Origin: Lachnospiraceae bacterium
Lineage (GTDB): Bacteria; Bacillota; Clostridia; Lachnospirales; Lachnospiraceae
Assembly (NCBI GenBank): GCA_900770535.1
Contig: CAAHDV010000208.1
Location: 1 to 6,441 of the forward strand
Reading direction: 5' to 3'
DNA: 6,441 nt
Positions 1 to 5,023 of this stretch are shown here, piece by piece. The translations under genes and the position numbers were made by a program. The notes beneath the pieces are model-generated. The model was not told where the DNA came from, did no database searches, and worked only from the letters and a program-made list of their open reading frames with translations. Positions within the stretch are counted from its first letter, which is position 1. Each line of letters starts with the position of its first letter.

Positions 1-20
1 ACACGACGCTCTTCCGATCT
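1..20 (+). other. Illumina TruSeq Read 1 adapter remnant (not genomic)
   Basis: The bases ACACGACGCTCTTCCGATCT are identical to the last 20 bases of the TruSeq universal / Read 1 primer. The orientation fits a read running through a short insert into the adapter at a contig end. It is sequencing artefact and should be trimmed. It reads in frame with the downstream gene without a stop, so automatic gene callers would add false adapter-encoded residues (TTLFRS) to the dehydrogenase. Confidence 0.97.
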
Positions 21-989
21 CTGAAAGCGGCGGAAGACAAAATCCGGGCCTATGTCGCGAAAACCAACCTGGAGATCATCGGGACAAAACTTTACGGAAC
101 GGACTGTACTTACGCGGCGGTAGAGAAACTGCGCGAACTGCCGGAATACGAAGAAGCAGATATGGTCTTTGGCGTGGGTGGCGGAAAGGCTCTGGATACC
201 GTGAAATGCTTATGCATCACGGATGACAAGCCGGTATTTGCTTTTCCGACCATTGCGTCCAACTGCGCGGCATGTACGTCGGTGTCCATCATGTACAACG
301 AGGACGGCACGTTTTTAAAACCGAATTTCTTTGTGCGCCCGGTGATGCATTCTTTCATCGATACGGAGATCATCGCGAAGGCTCCGAGCCAGTATATGTG
401 GGCGGGCATTGGTGATACCTATGCGAAATACTATGAGGCAGCCATCTCTTCCCGGGATGAGCGGCTGGAGCATTTTACATCCCTTGGCGTGGTAACCAGC
501 CATATGTGCCGCGATCCGCTGCTGATGTATGGCGCAAAGGCACTGGAGGATCACAAAAAGGGACTTTGCACTTACGAGGTGGAGCAGGCAGTGCTTGCCA
601 TCGTGGTTACCACCGGAATCGCGTCCATTTTCCTGACCAAGGATTTCACACCGGATTACAACAGCGGCCTTGCGCATGCGGTGTTCTACGCGCTGACTTC
701 TTATCCGGTCATTGAGGAGAAGCATTTACATGGAGAAGTGGTCGGATTTGGCGTGCTTTTGCTGCTGCTTGTGGATGGCCAGATGGATGAATTCGAAAAG
801 ATTTATCAGTTAAACAAAGACTTAAAGCTTCCGGTTTCCCTAGAAGATATCGAGATTACAGAAGAGCAGTGGAAGGAAAGCCTGACCCGGATTCCGGATA
901 TGTCCGATATCCGGCATTATCCCTACAAGGTGACACCGGAAATGCTGGAAAGAGCAATGGAAATCCTGCGGAAACGAAACCGCTCCTGA
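21..989 (+). CDS. Iron-containing alcohol dehydrogenase, glycerol dehydrogenase-like (5' truncated)
   Basis: C-terminal 322 residues of a group III metal-dependent dehydrogenase of the glycerol dehydrogenase type, a cytoplasmic NAD(P)-linked oxidoreductase acting on glycerol or a similar polyol or ketone. The nucleotide-binding GGGK (visible residues 53-56) is followed by ALDTVK, and PTIASNCAACTS follows soon after, as is typical of the family. The three expected metal ligands are present: Asp132 in GIGDTYAK (codon 414-416), His219 in GLAHAVFYAL (675-677) and His237 in KHLHGEVVGFG (729-731). The frame is open from base 21, with no start codon in the expected place. Against a usual length of about 365 residues, roughly 40 N-terminal residues are missing because the contig ends here; the internal ATG at 162 would delete essential NAD-fold sequence and is not the start. 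The gene converges on brnQ. Family assignment is firm. The exact substrate is not: related proteins include enzymes other than true GldA, so no symbol is given. Confidence 0.92.
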   Translation: MKAAEDKIRAYVAKTNLEIIGTKLYGTDCTYAAVEKLRELPEYEEADMVFGVGGGKALDTVKCLCITDDKPVFAFPTIASNCAACTSVSIMYNEDGTFLKPNFFVRPVMHSFIDTEIIAKAPSQYMWAGIGDTYAKYYEAAISSRDERLEHFTSLGVVTSHMCRDPLLMYGAKALEDHKKGLCTYEVEQAVLAIVVTTGIASIFLTKDFTPDYNSGLAHAVFYALTSYPVIEEKHLHGEVVGFGVLLLLLVDGQMDEFEKIYQLNKDLKLPVSLEDIEITEEQWKESLTRIPDMSDIRHYPYKVTPEMLERAMEILRKRNRS

Positions 990-1001
990 GCATGACATTA
1001 G

Positions 1002-1039
1002 AAAACCCTGCGGCCTTACGCGAAGGCCTGCAGGGTTTT
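1002..1039. terminator. Bidirectional intrinsic terminator between convergent genes
   Basis: The left arm 1002-1017 pairs with the right arm 1023-1039 over 16 base pairs, with a single bulged T at 1029 and a five-base loop (ACGCG). The stem is GC-rich in the middle and bounded by AAAA/TTTT, so a T4 run followed by CT leaves the hairpin on both strands. It lies 12 bases after the dehydrogenase stop and can end that transcript. Read on the minus strand, it ends brnQ. The brnQ stop codon (1016-1018) sits at the top of the stem next to the loop, so about the last seven codons of brnQ form the right arm. The T tract is short, so efficiency may differ between directions. Confidence 0.85.
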
Positions 1040-2380
1040 CTTACGTTTCTGGAACAAAAGTCCGATGATGAGCCCCAGGACAGCGGGCAGGATCCAGCCA
1101 AGGTTCAGGCTGAAAAATGGCAGGAACTTTTCGGCCAGTTCCACGGCTGCGTCCAGGTGGAACAGTATCTGTAATTCCTCCGGAAGTGCCTTGAAAAAGT
1201 CAAACAGGGAGGCACTCCAGGTGCACACGGTAACCCAGAAATAAACCTTGCGGTCATGGTTAAAGTGCTTTCCGAACAGCGCCAGCAGGATCAGGGCAAT
1301 GGCCGGAGGGTAGATCAGCATCAGCACCGGCACGGAGTACCGGATGATGGTGGAAAGTCCTGCGTTTGAAATCAGGAAGGAAAACGCAGTAAAAAGTACA
1401 GCCCATGTGGTGTAGGCGAGGCGGTTTGGAAACATTTTTTCAAAGGTTTCCGCGCAGCTGGTCACCAGGCCGATGGAGGTCTTTAAGCAGGCAAAGGTGA
1501 TGGCGACAGCCAGAATCAGGATTCCGGCGCGGCCCAGATAGTGGCTGGAAATCTGGGCCAGGGCAATGCCGCCGTTTTCGGATGCGGCAAACAGGCCCAG
1601 GGACTGTGCTCCCATGAGGATGGTCAGCATATAGATGAATGCCATAAGGAGCCCGGCCAGGATACCGGAATGCAACACCTCTCTGGCAATGTTCTCATCA
1701 CCCTGCACACCCATCTGGTGGATTACATTTATGACCACAATACCGAAGGCAAGGCCTGCAATGGCATCCATGGTGCCGTAGCCCTCGGAGAGCGCCTGAA
1801 ACAGGGCACCACTTTGGCAGGAAGCATCCGGGATGGTGGCAAAAGCCGGTGCGCCCGGACGCAGCAGGGCAGATACGATCAGGATTCCCAGGAAAAATAA
1901 AAACAGCGGGTTAATGATTTTTCCAATCCAGAGTGTAATATTTCCCGGCCGCAGGGAGAAAAGCAGTACCAGGGCGAAGAATACTGCGGAAAAGAGAAAC
2001 AGTGCCATGCGTCCGTTAACAGCGTCTCCGAGCATCGGAGCAATGCCGGTGGTAAAGGATGTGGTAGCGCATCGCGGAATGGCAAAGCACGGACCGATGG
2101 TTAAGTAAAGCAGGCAGGTAAAAAAGCAGCCATACCGTCTGCCAACCTTTGAAGCCAGTGCCTGCAGGCCGTCAGAGTGGGTGTTTCCGATGGCGGCAAC
2201 GCCGAGGATCGGGATGCCAACGGCAGTCAGGATAAAGCCGATCGTGGCTGGAATCAGATTCCGTCCCGCCAGCTGGCCTAAGTGGACCGGAAAAATCAGG
2301 TTTCCAGCACCGAAAAACATGCCGAATAAAGTGGCAGCTACCAGCAGACGCTGTTTCAAAGAAAGATGTGTTTGTTTCAT
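1016..2380 (-). CDS. brnQ: Branched-chain amino acid:cation symporter BrnQ (LIVCS family)
   Basis: Full-length inner-membrane carrier of 454 residues that takes up leucine, isoleucine and valine with Na+ or H+. Family marks: LFGMFFGAGNLIFPVHLGQLAG (about 18-39, first membrane segment and conserved loop), the LLYLTIGPCFAIPR segment (90-103), EGYGTMDAIAGLAFGIVVINVI (199-220), and the GDENIAREVLHSGILAG region after it. Hydrophobic stretches fit about 12 membrane helices, and the C-terminus ends in a basic QKRKKTLQ tail. Length is normal for the family (about 430-455). The start at 2380 is supported by GAGGTG at 2391-2396, ten bases upstream, and by the usual short polar N-terminus before helix 1. 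The gene is monocistronic, converges on the dehydrogenase and is divergent from a LysR-type regulator that may control it. No frameshift is seen. Substrate range within the branched-chain amino acids cannot be judged from sequence. Confidence 0.95.
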   Translation of the reverse strand: MKQTHLSLKQRLLVAATLFGMFFGAGNLIFPVHLGQLAGRNLIPATIGFILTAVGIPILGVAAIGNTHSDGLQALASKVGRRYGCFFTCLLYLTIGPCFAIPRCATTSFTTGIAPMLGDAVNGRMALFLFSAVFFALVLLFSLRPGNITLWIGKIINPLFLFFLGILIVSALLRPGAPAFATIPDASCQSGALFQALSEGYGTMDAIAGLAFGIVVINVIHQMGVQGDENIAREVLHSGILAGLLMAFIYMLTILMGAQSLGLFAASENGGIALAQISSHYLGRAGILILAVAITFACLKTSIGLVTSCAETFEKMFPNRLAYTTWAVLFTAFSFLISNAGLSTIIRYSVPVLMLIYPPAIALILLALFGKHFNHDRKVYFWVTVCTWSASLFDFFKALPEELQILFHLDAAVELAEKFLPFFSLNLGWILPAVLGLIIGLLFQKRKKTLQAFA

Positions 2381-2443
2381 GATGCTTGATCACCTCATAT
2401 CCTATTATTATTTCGCAATCATTCGTAAGGGTTGGTAGCTTTT

Positions 2444-2472
2444 ATTGTAATGTCCATCTTGTGATTTGGGAA
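2444..2472 (-). promoter_or_regulatory. Candidate brnQ promoter
   Basis: On the minus strand, TTCCCA (-35, 2472-2467) is separated by exactly 17 bases from TACAAT (-10, 2449-2444); the hexamers match the sigma-A consensus at 4/6 and 5/6. Transcription would begin near 2437, giving a leader of about 57 bases before the brnQ start. The -35 lies inside the candidate regulator promoter that runs the other way. Assignment is by eye from consensus only. Confidence 0.5.
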
Positions 2473-2487
2473 ATCCATGTTTATAAT
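2459..2487 (+). promoter_or_regulatory. Candidate LysR-gene promoter P1
   Basis: TTGTGA (2459-2464, 4/6) is followed after 17 bases by a perfect TATAAT (2482-2487). It overlaps the candidate brnQ promoter, whose -35 (2467-2472) falls in the P1 spacer, so polymerase could probably occupy only one at a time. A start near 2494 would give a leader of about 90 bases. Confidence 0.5.
2463..2475. promoter_or_regulatory. Candidate LysR-family operator dyad
   Basis: GATTT-GGG-AAATC is a short inverted repeat with 5-base arms. It lies in the divergent region and overlaps the -35 elements on both strands. Size and position suit a LysR-type half-site pair, but the classical T-N11-A centre is not cleanly met by the dyad itself (a T2465/A2477 pair is offset from it), and so short a dyad can arise by chance. 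Confidence 0.3.
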
Positions 2488-2493
2488 AGAAGT

Positions 2494-2522
2494 ATGACAA
2501 AATGTAATACCCTGTTTATAAA
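2494..2522 (+). promoter_or_regulatory. Candidate LysR-gene promoter P2
   Basis: ATGACA (2494-2499, 5/6) is followed after 17 bases by TATAAA (2517-2522, 5/6). It scores the same as P1 by hexamer match, lies downstream of the overlap with the brnQ promoter, and would give a shorter leader of about 55 bases. Both -10 elements sit in copies of GTTTATAA (2479-2486 and 2514-2521), 35 bases apart. Confidence 0.45.
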
Positions 2523-2583
2523 GAATGCTAATAGGAAGACTGGATGCGCGAGAACAGCATGGGAGTAAGGAAAGGAGAATGAG

Positions 2584-3474
2584 ATGGACGCGAAAAAACT
2601 GGAAATTTTAATGACGGCAGTGGATCTTGGAAGCTTTTCCCGGGCATCGGAGGTGGTCGGCTACACGCAGTCCGGCCTGACCCATCTGGTGAACAGTCTG
2701 GAACGGGAGATTGGGTTTCCACTCATTGTCCGGAGCCACAACGGAATTTCCCTGACAGAGCAGGGACGGGAACTGATGCCGGATATCCGTCAGTTTCTAC
2801 AGGCCAATGCCAGTCTGGAAAACCGGATTCAGGGCATCCGGGAAAAACAGATGGAGACCATCCGCATTGCGGCCTACGCCAGTATTGCCATGTTCTGGAT
2901 GCCGGAGATTCTGTACCGCTTCCGGCGCATCTGCCCGAATGTGGATGTGGACCTTCGCATGGTGGATCATGCGCTGGAACCGTACGAACTCCTACAGGAC
3001 GGGAAGACGGATGTGATCTTTGCGAGTAAGCAGAATTACGGGACCTGTGAGTGGACACCGCTTTATCATGAACTGCTGTACGCCATTCTGCCGAAAAGCT
3101 ATCCGTTAAACGGACGCGCGGAATTTCCATTAAAAGAGTTTGAGGGAAAGGATTTTCTGATGCCCTACGGGCGGTTTGACATTGATGTGCATGCGGCTTT
3201 TGAAAAGGCAGGAGTCAAAGCGAAAGAGCAGACCGTGTACGTGGATGATGAAACACTCATCCGCATGGTGGGAAAGGGACTTGGCATTTCCATGATGTCG
3301 GAGCTGATGATCCGCGGCAATACCGATGATGTCTGCTGCGTCCCGGTTACGCCCAAAAGCATAAGAGAGCTTGGCATGGGAACCGAGAAGGGCGTGGAGC
3401 TGTCGGAGAGTGTGCGGAAGCTGAAGGAGTGTGTGGTGGAGTATACGAAAGGGTTTCGGGGCAGAACATTTTAG
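2584..3474 (+). CDS. LysR-type transcriptional regulator
   Basis: A 296-residue DNA-binding regulator of normal family length. The N-terminal winged helix-turn-helix occupies about residues 1-60; the helix-turn-helix is near 17-36 (SFSRASEVVGYTQSGLTHLV) and is followed by the usual LEREIGFPLIVRSHNGISLTEQG wing and the start of the linker helix. The effector domain spans about 90-285, with the opening strand ETIRIAAYASIAMFWMPEIL and the hinge region near DGKTDVIFAS. The start is supported by AAGGAG at 2572-2577, six bases upstream. It is transcribed away from brnQ, the layout in which LysR proteins commonly control the divergent gene and themselves. A role in sensing branched-chain amino acids is inference from position; the sequence does not show the ligand. 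No terminator with a T tract follows, so some transcripts may run on towards the pheST leader. Confidence 0.92.
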   Translation: MDAKKLEILMTAVDLGSFSRASEVVGYTQSGLTHLVNSLEREIGFPLIVRSHNGISLTEQGRELMPDIRQFLQANASLENRIQGIREKQMETIRIAAYASIAMFWMPEILYRFRRICPNVDVDLRMVDHALEPYELLQDGKTDVIFASKQNYGTCEWTPLYHELLYAILPKSYPLNGRAEFPLKEFEGKDFLMPYGRFDIDVHAAFEKAGVKAKEQTVYVDDETLIRMVGKGLGISMMSELMIRGNTDDVCCVPVTPKSIRELGMGTEKGVELSESVRKLKECVVEYTKGFRGRTF

Positions 3475-3496
3475 AAACCTGTGCGCGCAGAAACGG

Positions 3497-3529
3497 CCGG
3501 ACTTTCATGGAAGCGGGAGGAATGTCCGG
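3497..3529. other. Imperfect inverted repeat after the LysR gene
   Basis: CCGGAC (3497-3502) pairs with GTCCGG (3524-3529), extended inward past one T/T mismatch by TTC/GAA. It is followed on the plus strand by GGGAAAAAATCC, not by a T run, so it is not a canonical terminator for the LysR gene. It could protect the mRNA 3' end or be incidental. It lies just upstream of the pheST promoter. Confidence 0.35.
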
Positions 3530-3539
3530 GAAAAAATCC

Positions 3540-3568
3540 TTGACTTTTCGGTTCAAACTGACTAGAAT
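3540..3568 (+). promoter_or_regulatory. pheST promoter upstream of the T-box leader
   Basis: TTGACT (3540-3545) and TAGAAT (3563-3568) are each 5/6 matches to the sigma-A hexamers, with an ideal 17-base spacer. Initiation near 3575 places the whole T-box RNA inside the leader, giving an untranslated region of about 385 bases before pheS. This is the strongest promoter-like sequence I see in the window. Confidence 0.78.
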
Positions 3569-3633
3569 GTTCAATAGATTATGACTGTCCGTTTCGGGCA
3601 GACATACCTGCAATCACAATTTATGAAAAGAAA

Positions 3634-3894
3634 AGCTAAGATCGTGTTTTTAAGATACTGTTTCCGGTCAGAGAGAAGAGGTCGGCGGCTGTGAGCCTCT
3701 TTCCGTTCAGGCAGATATCCGAATTTCCCACGGGAGCTGCATTGCTGAATGCCAGAAACGCTGGCGGAGTAGGCATTGCCGTCTGGTGTACGTTACATAC
3801 CGGAAAGTGTCTGTGAATCGTTTTATTCGCAGGAAGCTGGGTGGTACCGCGGTATATATCGTCCCTTTGCGCATTGGCGTGAAGGGACTTTTTT
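3634..3894 (+). promoter_or_regulatory. T-box riboswitch, tRNA-Phe responsive
   Basis: A transcription-attenuation leader that binds uncharged tRNA-Phe and lets pheST be transcribed. Stem I base: CGTG 3643-3646 pairs with CACG 3729-3732, and GATACTG 3654-3660 pairs with CAG(A)TATC 3712-3719. Between them on the 3' side lies CGAATTTCC, with the specifier UUC at 3725-3727, the Phe codon read by anticodon GAA. AGAGAG (3670-3675) and the distal GGCTGTGAGCC (3687-3697) match conserved stem I features. Stem III is CTGTGAAT/ATTCGCAG (3811-3818, 3825-3832). The T-box core GGGTGGTACCGCGG spans 3839-3852. Its TGGT (3842-3845) can pair with an ACCA tRNA end, fitting the A discriminator base of tRNA-Phe. 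The antiterminator forms by GGG 3839-3841 with CCC 3863-3865 and GCG 3849-3851 with CGT 3860-3862, excluding the terminator. Specifier, acceptor-end match and the downstream gene all agree. The fine structure of stems I and II was folded by eye. Confidence 0.95.
3861..3894 (+). terminator. T-box leader intrinsic terminator
   Basis: GTCCCTTTGCGC (3861-3872) folds back on GCGTGAAGGGAC (3877-3888) around an ATTG loop, making a 12-base-pair stem with two wobble pairs, followed by six Ts (3889-3894). Its 5' arm shares CGTCCC with the 3' arm of the antiterminator, so the two structures are mutually exclusive: charged tRNA-Phe favours termination here, uncharged tRNA favours readthrough into pheS. 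Confidence 0.93.
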
Positions 3895-3959
3895 ATTGCC
3901 TTCACCCACATGTGCGGATTGCAAATCAAAGGTTTCATATTTAATAAAGGAGAAAAATC

Positions 3960-5003
3960 ATGCAGGATTTAAAAGAGCTGAATGAAGTGATCACTGCGAT
4001 CAAAGAAGAGATCCGTCAGGGCGCAGATGCTCTGACTACTTCCAGAAGTGTCTACGAGTTCAAGAAGACCTTTCTGGACAACAAGCAGGGCCGCATTGGT
4101 CTGCTGATGAAGGAAATGCGCAATGTGCCGAACGACCAGAAGGCAGAGTTTGGTAAGACCATCAACGGCGCAAAAGAGTGGGCAAACCAGTTCTTCGATG
4201 AGCTGGACCAGAAATTAAAAGAGAAAGAGCAGCAGCAGCGCTACGAATCCGAGAAGATCGATATTTCCATGCCGCCGGTCAAGATTCGCTACGGCAATCT
4301 GCATCCGGTAACCACCGTACGCAACCAGCTTACTGACATTTTCGCCTCCATGGGATTTGAAGTGTACGAGGGTACTGAGATCGAGACCGATTACTACAAC
4401 TTCACCGCACTGAACACTCCGCAGGACCATCCGGCCCGCGACATGCAGGATACCTTCTACCTGTCTCCGGAGTTCTTACTGCGTACCCAGACTTCCGCTG
4501 GTCAGGTTCATGTTATGGAAGCCAAGAAGCCGCCGATCAAGGTTGTTTCCCCGGGTAAGGTATTCCGTTCCGATGATGATGCAACCCACTCCCCGATGTT
4601 CAGCCAGATGGAGGGCCTGGTGGTAGATGAGGGCATCACCCTCTGCGACTTAAAGGGCATGCTGGATATGTTCGTTCAGAGAATCTTCGGTGAGTCCACC
4701 AGAACCAGACTTCGTCCGTCCTACTTCCCGTTCACGGAGCCGTCGGTTGAGGTTGATGTCAGCTGCTTCCAGTGTGGCGGCAAGGGCTGCAGACTGTGCA
4801 AGGGCACCGGCTGGATCGAGGTTCTGGGCGCAGGCGTGGTAAACAAGAAGGTGCTGGAGAACTGCGGCATCGATTCCGAGAAATACAGCGGATTTGCTTT
4901 CGGCCTTGGTCTGGAGCGTATCGCAATGCTGAAATACGGCATCAACAACATCAAGATGCTTTTTGAGTCTGATCTGCGCGTGTTAGATCAGATCGATGAC
5001 TGA
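3960..5003 (+). CDS. pheS: Phenylalanyl-tRNA synthetase alpha subunit
   Basis: Catalytic subunit of the cytoplasmic alpha2-beta2 enzyme that activates phenylalanine with ATP and charges tRNA-Phe. At 347 residues it is full length. The first ~95 residues are the charged antiparallel coiled-coil arm that contacts tRNA, ending in [10 protein letters not shown]. The class II catalytic domain follows: [14 protein letters not shown] (115-128), motif 2 [20 protein letters not shown] (201-220), and motif 3 [14 protein letters not shown] (311-324) with the ATP-binding Arg320. Cysteines at 269, 272, 277 and 280 (CxxCxGxGCxxC pattern) precede [11 protein letters not shown]; this cluster is common in bacterial PheS and is not an anomaly. 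The start is set by AAAGGAG at 3946-3952, seven bases upstream. It lies 65 bases after the T-box terminator and 20 bases before pheT, so both are co-transcribed under tRNA-Phe control. Confidence 0.98.
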   Translation: MQDLKELNEVITAIKEEIRQGADALTTSRSVYEFKKTFLDNKQGRIGLLMKEMRNVPNDQKAEFGKTINGAKEWANQFFDELDQKLKEKEQQQRYESEKIDISMPPVKIRYGNLHPVTTVRNQLTDIFASMGFEVYEGTEIETDYYNFTALNTPQDHPARDMQDTFYLSPEFLLRTQTSAGQVHVMEAKKPPIKVVSPGKVFRSDDDATHSPMFSQMEGLVVDEGITLCDLKGMLDMFVQRIFGESTRTRLRPSYFPFTEPSVEVDVSCFQCGGKGCRLCKGTGWIEVLGAGVVNKKVLENCGIDSEKYSGFAFGLGLERIAMLKYGINNIKMLFESDLRVLDQIDD

Positions 5004-5023
5004 TCAGGACAGGAGGATTAGAA

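Noticed and set aside
315..725. A 136-codon open frame on the minus strand within the dehydrogenase
   Set aside because: It is antisense to a gene with clear family motifs and has no domain features of its own.
162..989. A short dehydrogenase starting at the ATG at 162
   Set aside because: Upstream residues from base 21 continue the family sequence in the same frame; starting at 162 would cut into the nucleotide-binding fold just before GGGK.
1541..1900. A 119-codon plus-strand open frame inside brnQ
   Set aside because: It is the antisense shadow of conserved BrnQ membrane segments, with low-complexity, non-protein-like composition.
2723..3130. A 135-codon minus-strand open frame inside the LysR gene
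   Set aside because: It is rich in Ser, Pro and Arg, as expected of antisense to a GC-rich coding frame, and has no start context.
3497..3529. Hairpin considered as a terminator for the LysR gene
   Set aside because: It is followed by an A run on the plus strand, not a T run, and its stem is interrupted.
3636..3938. A 100-codon open frame on the minus strand
   Set aside because: It lies entirely across the structured T-box leader, has no convincing ribosome site, and its protein resembles nothing recognisable; it is a by-product of the RNA sequence.
4764..4799. The four-cysteine cluster in PheS considered as an unusual zinc insertion
   Set aside because: The CxxCxGxGCxxC stretch before [11 protein letters not shown] is common in bacterial PheS, so it is an ordinary family feature.
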